From Victivallis lenta (GTDB taxonomy: Bacteria; Verrucomicrobiota; Lentisphaeria; Victivallales; Victivallaceae), in NCBI RefSeq assembly GCF_009695545.1, contig NZ_VUNS01000003.1:124001-188000 (forward strand): a stretch of 64,000 nucleotides of DNA, written 5' to 3'. The notes beneath the pieces were generated by a model. The model searched no databases. It saw only the letters and a program-made list of their open reading frames with translations, and was not told where the DNA came from. The position numbers and the translations under genes were made by a program. Below, piece by piece: positions 8,482 through 20,477 of the stretch (within the stretch, counting starts at the first letter, position 1; every line of letters begins with the position of its first letter).

Positions 8482-8517
8482 CAGTCAACAGCCTCTCTTG
8501 ATGCGGCGGGACTCGAA

Positions 8518-8538
8518 GGGGGGCACTTCGCGCCCCCC
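8518..8538. terminator. GC-rich hairpin between convergent genes
   Basis: GGGGGGC (8518-8524), loop of 7, GCCCCCC (8532-8538), between the GNAT stop and the stop of the opposing glycosidase. There is no T tract, so the terminator function is inferred from its position. Confidence 0.4.
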
Positions 8539-8557
8539 CCTGAGTTCCGCCAGGCGG

Positions 8558-11500
8558 TTATTCCGGCACGATTTCGAAGAAGGGGGTCGGGCCGGACGGA
8601 AGCCGGGCCGTGTCGAGATCGAGGACGATCTCGCCATTCTCGTAACCGGCCGGAATCCGGCCGGCGCGGGTTCCGTTCAGTTTCAGCGCATAGACCGCCG
8701 GATTCCGAAGCACCCGGTTCCGGATTTTCAGGCGGAACCGGCCGGTCTGCATCAGCACCGGAGCTTCTCCGATCGCAACCAGGCGGTAACGCGAAGCGTC
8801 GGTGAAGGTCATGCCGGAATTCAGCGCGTCGGTGTTGACGACCGCCAGCAGCCGGTCATCGCTCTCCACGGTCCGGTCGATGCTTTGCGCGATGACCGTG
8901 ATCGAGGCCGGGCAGGTCGCGGTTTCGACGGTCAGCGCCGAAAGACGCTTCGGCCGGCCGGCCTTGACCGTCGTCCCCTCGAGGCGCGGCGTCACGACGT
9001 CGAGAAGGCCGCCGTTGCGGATATCCATTGTGATCTCTCCGGTGTCGCTCTGGTAGAGACCTCTGCCGGGATCGGTCCGGTTTTCGGGGCCGATCAGTTT
9101 CTTTTCGCGCATCTGCGCAAGCGCTTCGAGCAGTCGGTCCCCGCCGCGGTAGGTATCGGTGACCGATCCGTACATGCCGAAGTCGTTGAACGATGCATCG
9201 CCGAGCGGCGGAACTTCAAGATCGGCGCGGATATCGGCGCGGACATCCCGGTCATAGCGGAGTCCGACCCGGCTCACGGCGAAGAGGAAGGCGAGGTTGC
9301 CGTTGAAGGCTGAGAACGGGCGGTTTCCCTGAAAGATGAATTGGTCGTCGACCGGGAAAACAACCGTTTTCCGGGCCGGGGAGACATCGCCGCGCAGATA
9401 CGCATAGGCGGTCACCACATCCGACGCGCGGATCATCGGATCGGGGCCGGCATGGAACGGCAGCAGCCGTTCGCCGCGCGGCACGACCGAGGTCGAATGG
9501 ACCATCATGAGATCCCACTCCTGCAGTGCCGCGTAGCTGCCGGCGAGCCCCTGCTCGTGGCGGAAACGGTTCCAGAACACCTGTCCGTACTCCGAAACCA
9601 TATACGGCCGGTCGATGAAGCGGACCGGCGCCATGACCCGCAGCATGCTGCAGCCGGATGTGATCACGCTCGACTGCGGCGCGGTCGAATTTCGCGAAAT
9701 GTAGTCGGACGGGTGCGCGTGATACGCATGCATCGAGACGACCGGAACCGTCGAACGCGGCGGAATTTCGCTCAAACGGTAGATGAAATCCCACTGGCTG
9801 GTCAGCCCCTTGTAACCCGCCTCCCGCATGACGCTCTCATACCAGCGGGTCAGCTCACGTTCGGCTTCGACGATGCACTCGGCCATATCGCAGGCGAACA
9901 CGGTCGATTTCTGCGTGGCGGGCATGTTGAGGAGAGGCAGCGACTCCCAGCCCGCATCGGCCGGAACCGGAGTCTCCTTCCACGCTTTCCGCACGGCGTC
10001 GAGCGAACCGTATTTCTTTTTCAGGAACGCGATCCACTTCGGCTGCATCATGCGCCCCATGAAGTCGGACATGCTCCAGCGCAGGTTCTGCTCGTTGTAA
10101 AACAGCACGACCGCGATGGTCGGATCGTCCGCCAGGCGCATTTTCGTATACGGATTCACGGCGTTCAGCATGCGGAGCACACCGGCGCGGTAGTTCGCGC
10201 GGTACGCTCCGTTGCCGGCGATCAGCCCGACGCCGAACCCTTCCGGGCCGCCGCCCCAGATATCCGCGGTGGTCCATCCGGAACTGAAGGTCGCCAGATC
10301 CAGATAGACGTAGATGCCGCGCTGTTTCAGGCAGTAGAGCAGATAGTGAAAGCTGTCCTCGTGTTCCGTGATGAACGGAATCGTCGCCGGGTCGTCGTAC
10401 AGTTTGCCGTCCCACTTGCCGCGCGACATCAGAAAACCGTTGATGCCGTGAAACCGGATCATGTTGTATCCCTGCGCCGCCAGCGCGCCGGCGAACGCCT
10501 CGAGCTTCTTCCTGTCGGCCGGGATCGTATCCGGCGTCGGTCCGCAGGAGTGGCCGAAGAAACGGACCGGCTTCCCGGGCCGCTTTTCGAAAACCGTGCG
10601 CCCTTCGGCGTTGACGGCGACCCGGCCGTAGGTGCCGCACGGCACACGTTCGGAGAGGCCCGACAGATCGAGCGCGGTCCCGGGCCGGACGTAGAGATCG
10701 CTCAGATCAATCGGCCGCCATTCGGCGTCGGCGACGAATTTGACTTCGGCCGCCTGCTTCGCGTCGGCGGCGAGCGGCGTCAGCGAAGCGGCGGCGACAT
10801 ACCAGTCGCCGTTGCCGGGGGCGCGTTCAAGCACGATGCGGTCGAACGGCTCCGGCGGCAGCTCGAAACGGCTCACATACATGTCGAGCGCATCCCGTCC
10901 GTCGCTGACCCGGCCGCCGGGAAAACCGTTCGAACAGGGTTTCGGGGAACGCACGTCCCGACCTCGACGCCGTGCCGGACCGGGAGGGACTTCACCTTCG
11001 TTTCTCCCCGGAGAAAGACGACCTCCCCGACCAGCTCCTCCGTCAATCCGTCGCCGGCATGCAGCAGCTGGAGCGCCTCTCCGGCTGCGGGTGCGGCGGG
11101 CATTTCCAATACGAGCCGCCGCGACACTTTTTCCGGCTCCCCCCATTCGAACGGAATACCGCAGAACAGCTGCTGCGAAGCCGGAAAGGCGGAGAACAGT
11201 TTTGCATTCCCCTCCGTCCGGGGAATCGGCAGCGGGCGGAACGGCATCAGCTCCTCAACCGTAACCGGACCGACGGAAACCACGGTCCCGGCCGGAAAGC
11301 CGCCGAAACTCAGCGACGGCAGCCGCATCCGGCCGTTCCAGTCGAGCGTCGAGCGGCAATTCCAGATCACATCGCGCCACTCCGGCGACAGATCGACGGT
11401 CACATTCGGCGGATTCCCGAGCGGACTCCAGCTGCCGCCCGCCTGATAGGCTCCGGCGGTGAGCCGGCCGGGAACGCTTGCCCTGGCCCGGAAACTGACC

Positions 11501-11796
11501 CGGTAGACCGCATTGCTTTTCGCCTTGAAATCGGTATTCATCCAGATCTGGCGGCCGCCGGTGCCGGGCTTTCCGTCATGTTCCCGCGTGGTAAGAAGCA
11601 GGCTGCCGTCTTTTGCGGAAACGGCGAACTCGTTTCCGGGAGCACACTCCTTCTGGACGCGCGCCGCCGTATTTCCGTCCCAGCGGTATTCGAACAGCCG
11701 GACCGGGTTGCGTCCCGGCTCCGCGGCAGCGCTTCCGGACAGCGCCGCCGCCGCGGTCAGGACACAAAGCACCCGGGACATCAGAAATCTCTTCAT
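8558..11796 (-). CDS. Large secreted glycoside hydrolase (clan GH-A-like), reading frame shifted once
   Basis: Two overlapping frames make one protein of about 1079 residues. The 5' frame (from ATG 11796) gives a signal peptide and a beta-rich carbohydrate-binding-like region, reaching a stop at 10873. The downstream frame, open from beyond 10918, carries the catalytic region. Upstream of about 10920 the second frame is Arg-rich shadow, so the switch is near 10920, at TTTCCCG. After a -1 shift the product has a TIM-barrel-like part with YNEQNLRW (candidate acid/base Glu569) and MVSEYGQ (candidate nucleophile Glu736), the usual GH-A strand-4 and strand-7 glutamates, then beta-sandwich domains. 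The family is not identified. It ends the lacI-pseudopilin-glycosidase operon. Either it is a one-base deletion (pseudogene or sequencing error) or programmed frameshifting. Confidence 0.7.
10918..10924 (-). other. T_TTC_CCG heptamer at the glycosidase frame switch
   Basis: On the coding strand T TTC CCG is in the 5' frame with codon boundaries exactly as in the X_XXY_YYZ slip-site rule. A -1 slip gives TTT CCC GGC GGC, entering the frame that continues to 8558. No strong downstream stem or upstream Shine-Dalgarno-like stimulator was obvious. Confidence 0.45.
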
Positions 11797-11807
11797 GGAA
11801 CCGCCCC

Positions 11808-12464
11808 TCAGATCGTGACTTGAAAATCTTTGCCGTGCGCCCAGTTCACGCCGTCGCCGCCGGGCTGCCGCTCCCCGATTTTAAGCGGACGCACATGCCA
11901 GTCGAGCCAGAGCACGTTCGTCGCGCCGGAGTGACGGGCATCGACCGTCTGATCCTGGGTGTTGAACGGATACCAGTACCAGCCGCCCCAGTGTGTGCCG
12001 AATTCGAATTTGTTGCCGTCGACGACGCCGACCTTGGCGGACGGATTCTTCCAGCGGGCGCGCTTGCCGACGGTCGCCCAGCTTTCGGAACCGGTGTTGA
12101 AATTCTGCATCATGTAGAGCCCGACCTGCGTGTCTCCGGCCGACTCCGGCCGCGCGCACGGCACCGGGCAGCGCAGCGCCTTGCGGGTCGAATATTTCCG
12201 GGTGATCAGGTAGTTGTCCCACTGGACGCCGCCCCACAGGGCATCCTCGTAGTCGCCGGGCATCCAGCCGCGGACGCTCCAGTCGTCATTGTCGCCGCAG
12301 TACTGGTCGATCGCCAGGCCGGCCTGCTTCAGGTTGTTGACGCAGCCGGTCGCTCTGGCGCGGTCCCGCGCCTGGTTCAGCGCCGGCAGAAGCATCGACG
12401 CGAGGATGGCGATAATCGCGATAACGACGAGAAGCTCGATCAGAGTGAACGGTTTTGCTCTCAT
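11808..12464 (-). CDS. Pseudopilin-like protein with prepilin N-methylation signal
   Basis: A 218-residue protein. After MRAKP comes [20 protein letters not shown], the class III (type IV pilin/type II secretion G) signal; a prepilin peptidase would cut before Phe6 and methylate it. The conserved [12 protein letters not shown]...NNLKQ segment follows, then a variable, Trp-rich globular domain, and near the end [17 protein letters not shown], the H...D-x-H motif seen in the many pseudopilins of Planctomycetes and Lentisphaerae. It lies between the lacI-type gene (18 nt upstream) and the glycosidase (11 nt downstream), so it is part of that operon. It may anchor or help export the partner enzyme, which is inference only. 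Confidence 0.88.
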   Translation of the reverse strand: MRAKPFTLIELLVVIAIIAILASMLLPALNQARDRARATGCVNNLKQAGLAIDQYCGDNDDWSVRGWMPGDYEDALWGGVQWDNYLITRKYSTRKALRCPVPCARPESAGDTQVGLYMMQNFNTGSESWATVGKRARWKNPSAKVGVVDGNKFEFGTHWGGWYWYPFNTQDQTVDARHSGATNVLWLDWHVRPLKIGERQPGGDGVNWAHGKDFQVTI

Positions 12465-12482
12465 TTCTTCTGCCCTTTCCTG

Positions 12483-13484
12483 TTAGGGATGAATCGGTAA
12501 AGTCCTTACGCTGGCTCCCGCCTGAAACGAAGTCGGAATCATGACGGTGCGCGGCTCCGCGCCGCCGTCGAGCTTCCGGAACAGCTCCTCAATGCCGGCC
12601 CGGGCCAGAAGGCGGCCGTCCTGCCGGATCGCGGTGAGCGGCGGGTTGTAGAACTCCGCCCAGCGGGTCCCGTCGATCGTCACCACCGATATCTCCTCCG
12701 GCACCCGGAGCCCCTGCCGTCCGAGACGGCTGACCGTCATCGCGGCCACATAGTCCGATCCGACGATGACCAGCTCGGGGCGTTCCGCCGCCACCCGGTC
12801 GATGCAGGCCTCTTCCGAGGCCAGGTCGCCATATTGAAAATCGTAGCAGCGCGGCGTGATTCCGTACCGGCCGCAGGCGAAGCGGTACGCCTGCGGCTTC
12901 TGCGGAAAACGCAGATCGTCCATGAGGGCGATGTCGCGGATGCCGTTCTCTCCCAGGTAGGCGAACAGCTCCAGCATCCCCGGCCGAACGTCGAAAAGCA
13001 CGCTGCTGAAGGTACCGGATGCACTGCCGAGAAAAACGAGCGCCTGCCCGGAGCGGCTGAGTTTTTCGATCCGCTCCCGGTGGGTTTCACAGATCGTACT
13101 GTATATGAGAATGCCGTCAACGGCTCGCGTCAGCAGCATTTCGAGCGCTTCGAACTCCTTGTCGACATTCCAGCGGGTCGGCTGGGTCATCAGCCGGTAG
13201 CCGCGCTCTTCCGCCGCTTTGGCAAGCTCGTCGGCCAGCTCCGCATAATACGGCGTCGCGATATCGCCGCAGATGAAACCGATCATCCGGGTCGACTGCT
13301 GCAGCATCGCCTTGGCCAGATGGTTCGGGCGGTAATTGAACTCCGTGGCGAGCCGCAGAATCCGCGCTCTGGTTTTTTCGGCCACATGGCGTGCCAGCGG
13401 ACGGTCGTTCAGCACGATCGAGGCCGTCGCCGGAGAAACTCCCGCCCGCACCGCAAGCTCGCCCAATGAGATCGGTTTCGCCAT
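12483..13484 (-). CDS. LacI-family transcriptional regulator
   Basis: A 333-residue protein. The N-terminal helix-turn-helix (ISLGELAVRAGVSPATAS, residues 5-22) and hinge helix (YRPNHLAKAML) bind DNA. The C-terminal periplasmic-binding-protein-like domain (about 60-333; MIGFICGDIATPYYAEL, VGSDYVAAMT, VVTIDGTRWAEFYNPPLT) would bind a sugar effector. It is the first gene of the operon with the pseudopilin and frameshifted glycosidase and is read from a consensus promoter with an adjoining 18-bp palindrome, so autoregulation is likely. Confidence 0.92.
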   Translation of the reverse strand: MAKPISLGELAVRAGVSPATASIVLNDRPLARHVAEKTRARILRLATEFNYRPNHLAKAMLQQSTRMIGFICGDIATPYYAELADELAKAAEERGYRLMTQPTRWNVDKEFEALEMLLTRAVDGILIYSTICETHRERIEKLSRSGQALVFLGSASGTFSSVLFDVRPGMLELFAYLGENGIRDIALMDDLRFPQKPQAYRFACGRYGITPRCYDFQYGDLASEEACIDRVAAERPELVIVGSDYVAAMTVSRLGRQGLRVPEEISVVTIDGTRWAEFYNPPLTAIRQDGRLLARAGIEELFRKLDGGAEPRTVMIPTSFQAGASVRTLPIHP

Positions 13485-13494
13485 CGTGCATCCT

Positions 13495-13512
13495 TATTAA
13501 ATGCTTTTAATA
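13495..13512 (-). promoter_or_regulatory. Palindromic operator candidate for the LacI-type regulator
   Basis: TATTAAATGCTTTTAATA: 7-bp arms TATTAAA/TTTAATA around TGCT. It lies between the -10 box and the lacI start codon, where a bound repressor would block transcription. Confidence 0.55.
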
Positions 13513-13521
13513 CCTGTTTTA

Positions 13522-13550
13522 ATTATACCGGAAAACCACCCGGATGTCAA
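13522..13550 (-). promoter_or_regulatory. Consensus sigma-70 promoter of the lacI-pseudopilin-glycosidase operon
   Basis: On the minus strand TTGACA (plus 13545-13550), exactly 17 nt, TATAAT (plus 13522-13527). This is a perfect match at both boxes, rare in this GC-rich window. Confidence 0.85.
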
Positions 13551-13601
13551 GAGGCGCGATGAAAAAAACCGGAAAAAGAGCATGCCGGAGCACAAAAGGG
13601 A

Positions 13602-13635
13602 AACGCCGGAAACAGCCGCAGCCGTCCCCGGCGTT
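13602..13635 (-). terminator. Hairpin after the DUF6259-like gene
   Basis: AACGCCGG (13602-13609) and CCGGCGTT (13628-13635) form an 8-bp stem with an 18-nt loop 20 nt past the stop at 13655. On the minus strand TTTCCCTTTTG follows, a weak T-rich tail. Confidence 0.45.
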
Positions 13636-13654
13636 CCGTCGACCGATCCCTCTG

Positions 13655-15958
<2,304 letters not shown>

Positions 15959-16561
15959 TCAGCGGCAGAACAGCGCGCCGAAAAGCGCAGAAATCAGCAG
16001 CAGCCGGATGAATGAAAATTTCGTCTTCATCAGAATCGGCACCGTCGCCGCCGTCACAATCACGCATCCCCAGTTGACGCCGAAATTCCCGAATGTTCCT
16101 CCTGCTCCGGTCAGCAGTTTCCAGAACTCCCCCCACGGAATTGCCGTCCGGAACACCGAAAGTTCCGCGAAAATCACCGCCGCCGAAAGCACCAGCCCGA
16201 ACGAAGCCGGACGCATCCCGGCCAGAAATCCCTGCACCGGAATGCTCGTCTCATAACGCTTCAGAAGCTTGACCGCAAGAATCACCAGGAACACCGCCGG
16301 GGTCACAATCCCGAGCGTGCCGAGGCAGGCCCCCAGGATCCCCTGCTGCGTGAAGCCGACATAGGTCGCCGTATTGATCCCGATCGGCCCCGGCGTGACC
16401 TGCGCGATCGAAACGAGGTTCGCAAACGCTTCCGGCGTCAGCGGGTCGCTCGGCCCCGTCCCGACCAGCTCGGCCGAAAGCAGCGGCACGAGCATGTATC
16501 CGCCGCCGAAGCAGAGCAGGCCGAACTTGAAAAATGCCCAGTAGATTTCGAGCAGCGTCAT
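15959..16561 (-). CDS. Chromate transporter family protein, second half (CHR domain)
   Basis: A 200-residue membrane protein with about five to six helices and the CHR signatures FGGGYMLVPLL near the N-terminus and QVTPGPIGINTATYVGF (about 53-69). In the family, two short CHR proteins assemble as a pair in place of one long ChrA; known long members export chromate, but many short pairs have no proven substrate. Its ATG overlaps the upstream CHR gene by 4 nt (ATGA), so the two are made together. Confidence 0.88.
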   Translation of the reverse strand: MTLLEIYWAFFKFGLLCFGGGYMLVPLLSAELVGTGPSDPLTPEAFANLVSIAQVTPGPIGINTATYVGFTQQGILGACLGTLGIVTPAVFLVILAVKLLKRYETSIPVQGFLAGMRPASFGLVLSAAVIFAELSVFRTAIPWGEFWKLLTGAGGTFGNFGVNWGCVIVTAATVPILMKTKFSFIRLLLISALFGALFCR

Positions 16562-17175
16562 TCTCCGCCCTCCGCCTTTTTCACCGGGTGCCGCAGCCGT
16601 TCACAGGTGACCTGCAGCAGCCCGAGCGCGATCGCCCCGACGATCAGCCAGGCCGGATTCACCCCGAAAACGCTCATCCCGACCAGGCAGGCAGCCGCGA
16701 TCAGCCAGCCCACGGCACCTTTCACCGCCTTTTTCCGCATCTTGAGCGCCGTAACCACGACCATTCCGACGATGCAGGCGATGACGCCGCGGAACGCTCC
16801 CTGCACCCAGGGCTTCTCAACCACGCCCGCCACCGACGAGATTGCCGCCGCGATGCAGACGATGATGATCAGCGACGGCAGGATCGACCCGGCCAGCGCG
16901 GACAATGCACCGCGGTATCCGCCCAGCCGCCAGCCGATATAAATGGCGGAGTTGCAGGCGAGAATCCCCGGCACGGTCTGAGTGACGGTGATCATCTCAA
17001 GCACATCGTCATCGGTGAGCCAGCCGCGGCGGCGCACGAACTCCTCCTGCGCCGCCGCAATGATCGCATACCCGCCGCCGATAACCAGGCTCGTAATCTT
17101 GATATACGACCAGAACAGCACCCAGTTCATCTCCCAGGCGCCGACTTCGGAGAGCGGACGTGTGCCGGAGCTCAC
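16558..17175 (-). CDS. Chromate transporter family protein, first half (CHR domain)
   Basis: A 205-residue membrane protein, partner of the next CHR gene. Motifs VIGGGYAIIAAAQEEFV (about 32-48) and TVTQTVPGILACNSAIYIG (about 64-82) define the CHR fold. It starts with GTG at 17175, overlapping the esterase stop by 4 nt, and ends overlapping the second CHR gene by 4 nt; the trio is translationally coupled. The C-terminal segment is charged. Confidence 0.88.
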   Translation of the reverse strand: MSSGTRPLSEVGAWEMNWVLFWSYIKITSLVIGGGYAIIAAAQEEFVRRRGWLTDDDVLEMITVTQTVPGILACNSAIYIGWRLGGYRGALSALAGSILPSLIIIVCIAAAISSVAGVVEKPWVQGAFRGVIACIVGMVVVTALKMRKKAVKGAVGWLIAAACLVGMSVFGVNPAWLIVGAIALGLLQVTCERLRHPVKKAEGGE

Positions 17176-17972
17176 TTTTCACGCTCCCCGAGCAGGAAGC
17201 GCAGCCCGTCCTGAATGTAGTGATCCCAGAACTCCCAGTTGTGGGTGCCGGCATCCTCGACATACCGGTAGTCCGGATAGCCGATTCTGCGCATATGGTC
17301 GCGGAACCGGTGATTTTCAGGCAGCAGCCCGTCCTCGCTGCCGCAGACCTGCATCAGCCGCGGCTTCGGAGCATCGGATTTCATCAGCCGGTCCGACAGG
17401 GTGAACAGGTCGTCGCCGTTCGAGACGATCCGTTCCGCCGAACCGAAAATCCGCTCGAGTTCCTCGCGCATGCCGTCCCGTTCGTGCCCTTCGAACCAGC
17501 CGCGCGGATCGGTCACCGGCGACAGCGCCACCGCACCCGCGAACCGCTCCGGACAGCGCAGCGCAAGCTTCAGCGCGCCGTAGCCGCCCATCGACAGCCC
17601 GGCAGCAAAGGTCTCCTCCCGCTTCGCGCTGACCGGAAACAAATTCCGGACAATCTGCGGCAGCTCCTCCGAAAGCATGGTCCAGTAACGGTAGCCCGCC
17701 GCCATGTCGGTGTAGAAGCCGCGTTCGCCGCTCGGCATGACCACCACGAGCCCGTAGGCCGCCGCATACCGCTCGATCGAAGTCCGGCGCATCCAGATCG
17801 AGTGGTTGTCGGAGAGCCCGTGCAGCAGATAGAGCACCGGGTACTCCGCCCGTCCGCTCGCGCCGGCGGAGTCCATCCCGATCTGGGTCGCCGCCTTCTG
17901 CGGAATCAGTACATTCATGCTGCAGGCGCGGCCAAGCACGTCCGAATGAAATTCACATTGAAGAAAAGCCAT
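17172..17972 (-). CDS. Esterase, S-formylglutathione hydrolase/esterase D-like alpha/beta hydrolase
   Basis: A 266-residue cytosolic alpha/beta hydrolase. The nucleophile elbow is GLSMGG (about 124-129); YLLHGLSDN gives the oxyanion region, and GTHNWEFWDHYI near the C-terminus holds the catalytic His. Family members cleave acyl or feruloyl esters of sugars or S-formylglutathione; carbohydrate deacylation fits this glycan-rich genome but is inference. It is the first gene of the coupled esterase-CHR-CHR operon. A 10-bp palindrome sits 19 nt before the start. Confidence 0.85.
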   Translation of the reverse strand: MAFLQCEFHSDVLGRACSMNVLIPQKAATQIGMDSAGASGRAEYPVLYLLHGLSDNHSIWMRRTSIERYAAAYGLVVVMPSGERGFYTDMAAGYRYWTMLSEELPQIVRNLFPVSAKREETFAAGLSMGGYGALKLALRCPERFAGAVALSPVTDPRGWFEGHERDGMREELERIFGSAERIVSNGDDLFTLSDRLMKSDAPKPRLMQVCGSEDGLLPENHRFRDHMRRIGYPDYRYVEDAGTHNWEFWDHYIQDGLRFLLGEREK

Positions 17973-17990
17973 AGATTCCCTCGCACTATT

Positions 17991-18000
17991 GTAACGTTAC
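17991..18000 (-). promoter_or_regulatory. GTAACGTTAC palindrome upstream of the esterase
   Basis: A perfect 10-bp palindrome with a central CG, the style of LacI-family operators, located 19-28 nt upstream of the esterase start. The regulator is unknown. Confidence 0.35.
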
Positions 18001-18029
18001 CCTGTTCGCATGAACGGCGGAACAGACCG

Positions 18030-20477
18030 TCAGAATCCGAATTCGGACTGGATCATGCCGAATTCATCCCCGTCGTCATCGACGGATTTCTCCGGCTTCG
18101 GCTCCGCCGGTTTTTCCGGCTTCTCGCTCCGGATGCGCGTCCGCTTCGGGCGGACCGGCTCCGCATCGGCATCCAGGACAAGCGGCTCCGGTACATCGCC
18201 GGGTGCGGGTTCTTCCGCCGGAGGCGCCATCTCCGCCGGTTCCGGAGCCGGCATTTTCTTCTCCGCGACAGCAGCGGGGACCTCCGCCGCTTCGTCCGGC
18301 AAATCCGCCGGTTTTTCCGCCGCCGCCGCCAAAACCGTTTTTTCCGGCGACACCGGTTTTTCCGCCGTTTTCTCCGGAACCTGCGCGGCGGAACGATCCG
18401 TCATTTCTTCCGACACTTCTCCGTCACTTTCCGGATGTTCTTCTTTTTCAGCAGGTTGAACATTCGAACGGAACGCCTCGAGCTCTTCCGGCGTCAGGTA
18501 GCGCTTATGAGTGATCTTCGCCAGCTGTTTGCTCGAAATCAGCACGCCGCGCGCTTTCGGCGTACGAACCGGCAGTTCCATCAGATTCTGTTCTTTTTCC
18601 GTCATTTTTCCGCGCGCATTCGTTTCCTGCAGCGTATAGACCGCATCCGAACGCGGAGTCAGCAGTTCGAGCTTGCACTTCTCCGGGCAGATCATATACT
18701 CCTTGTCGAGGATGAATCCGCCGATCGAGGTCCGCTTGCCGTAATATTTGCCGGAGACGGTTTCGCGGTAAATCACACCGAATTCGGTCGATGCGTCATA
18801 TTTGCGGAAATCGTACAGTTTGCCGATAAAAAGCTTCTCCGGCGGCAGCGCGATGACTTTGTAACTGCCGTCCTTGCTCACGCAGACGAAACGGTCGAAT
18901 TCGTTGCAGGCGATCGTGTCGTCGCTCTTGATCGCGGTCCCGACATAGCCGTTCCGGCGGTCCCAGCCGACCTTGATGTTGTTCAGGGCGGCCGCCGTCC
19001 GGTCGATCTTTTCCAGATGCTCGATCTCGGTCCGGCGCGGATACTGCTCCCCGTATTTGTCGAGCAGGCTCTTCAGGTACCGGATCGCGTACTGCTTGAG
19101 ACTGCCGAGATTCTTATTGATCTCCTCCATCTTCGCAAGCACTTCGGCGATCTCCCGCTGGTTTTTCTCGATGTCGAAACGCGAAATGCGCCGCACCGGC
19201 AGCGCGAGCAGCTTGTCGATGTCCCCGTCCGTCACATCGCGCCGCAGCAGATGCCGGAACGGAGCGAGCCCGGCATGGACCTCCGCATACTCCTCCTCCA
19301 CACTGCCGCACTCCTCGATCCGCTTGTAGATGCGGTTCTCGAAGAAAATCTGAGCGAGCGTCTTGGCGTGAAACAGGTCCTCCTGCTTCGCAAGCTCGAT
19401 CTCCAGCTCGCGTTTCAGGTATTCGAGCAGTTTGCGCGTATTGCGCCGGATCACATCGGTCACACTCATGACCGCCGGGCGGCTTTCGCAGATGACGGTC
19501 AGGTTGACCGAGATCGACACCGAACAGTCCGTGTACATGTAGAGCGCCTGCCGCGTTTTCTCCGGATCGTAGCCGCGGGTCGGCACGATCTCGATCTCGG
19601 CATGCTGCGTCGTGTAATCGTTGACGCTGGCGATTTTGATTTTGTTCTTTTCGGCCGCCTTCTCGATCGAAGCGATCAGGCTTTCAGTCGTGGTCGTGGC
19701 CGGAATCTCCCGGATGATCAGCTTGCGGCCGTCGATGTCGATCTTCGCGCGCAGCGTGATCTTGCCGTTGCCGTCCTGATAGTCGCTGACATCCATCAGG
19801 CCGCCCTGCTGGAAATCCGGAAACAGCTCGAACGGCTCGCCGCGCAGCTCGCTGATCTGGGCATTCAGGAGCTCGTTGAAATTGTGCGGCATGATCTTCG
19901 TCGCCATGCCGACCGCAATGCCGTCGCTGCCGAGCATCAGCAGCGAAGGAATCTTCACCGGCAGCACGACCGGCTCCTGGCTGCGGCCGTCGTAGGAGTC
20001 GACGAACTCCGTGATGTCGTTGTTGAACAGTACCTCGCGCCCCATCGGAGACAGGCTGCATTCGATGTAACGCGGTGCGGCGGCGGGACTTCCGGTCAGG
20101 ATATTGCCGAAATTCCCCTGCTTCGTAATGAAGTACTCCTTGTTCGCAAGCACCACGAGCGCATCCCCGATCGACGCATCGCCGTGCGGATGAAAGTGCA
20201 TCGTGTTGCCGATCACGTTCGCCGCCTTGTGGGTGCGCCCGTCGTCGATCTTGTAGAGCGACCAGAGAATGCGGCGCTGCACCGGCTTCAGGCCGTCGTC
20301 CACATCCGGAATCGCGCGGTCCTTGACGACGTAGCTCGCGTACTCGAGGAAGTTCTGGTCCATCATTTTGCGGAAGTACTCGTTGCTGCCGCGGTGGCGG
20401 ACGGCCGCGACCGCCGACTCGTCCGGCGCTTCCGGTTCGATCTCTTCGATCTCGGGCTTTTCCGGTTCGTCACTCAT
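18030..20477 (-). CDS. parC: DNA topoisomerase IV subunit A
   Basis: Cuts and rejoins DNA with ParE to unlink daughter chromosomes. At 815 residues it carries the GyrA/ParC breakage-reunion domain (about 35-470) with the catalytic tyrosine in AAPRYIECS (Tyr137) and the HFHPHGDASIGDALV helix region linked to quinolone binding. A reduced C-terminal beta-rich region follows. The last about 130 residues are an acidic, Pro/Ala/Glu-rich tail with a basic KRTRIRSEK patch, low in complexity and probably flexible. It overlaps parE by 8 nt. Confidence 0.93.
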   Translation of the reverse strand: MSDEPEKPEIEEIEPEAPDESAVAAVRHRGSNEYFRKMMDQNFLEYASYVVKDRAIPDVDDGLKPVQRRILWSLYKIDDGRTHKAANVIGNTMHFHPHGDASIGDALVVLANKEYFITKQGNFGNILTGSPAAAPRYIECSLSPMGREVLFNNDITEFVDSYDGRSQEPVVLPVKIPSLLMLGSDGIAVGMATKIMPHNFNELLNAQISELRGEPFELFPDFQQGGLMDVSDYQDGNGKITLRAKIDIDGRKLIIREIPATTTTESLIASIEKAAEKNKIKIASVNDYTTQHAEIEIVPTRGYDPEKTRQALYMYTDCSVSISVNLTVICESRPAVMSVTDVIRRNTRKLLEYLKRELEIELAKQEDLFHAKTLAQIFFENRIYKRIEECGSVEEEYAEVHAGLAPFRHLLRRDVTDGDIDKLLALPVRRISRFDIEKNQREIAEVLAKMEEINKNLGSLKQYAIRYLKSLLDKYGEQYPRRTEIEHLEKIDRTAAALNNIKVGWDRRNGYVGTAIKSDDTIACNEFDRFVCVSKDGSYKVIALPPEKLFIGKLYDFRKYDASTEFGVIYRETVSGKYYGKRTSIGGFILDKEYMICPEKCKLELLTPRSDAVYTLQETNARGKMTEKEQNLMELPVRTPKARGVLISSKQLAKITHKRYLTPEELEAFRSNVQPAEKEEHPESDGEVSEEMTDRSAAQVPEKTAEKPVSPEKTVLAAAAEKPADLPDEAAEVPAAVAEKKMPAPEPAEMAPPAEEPAPGDVPEPLVLDADAEPVRPKRTRIRSEKPEKPAEPKPEKSVDDDGDEFGMIQSEFGF

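Noticed and set aside
8558-11146. Single 862-codon frame as the whole glycosidase
   Set aside because: Its first about 75 codons are Arg-rich shadow; the signal peptide and N-terminal domain lie in the other frame, so the gene spans the switch.
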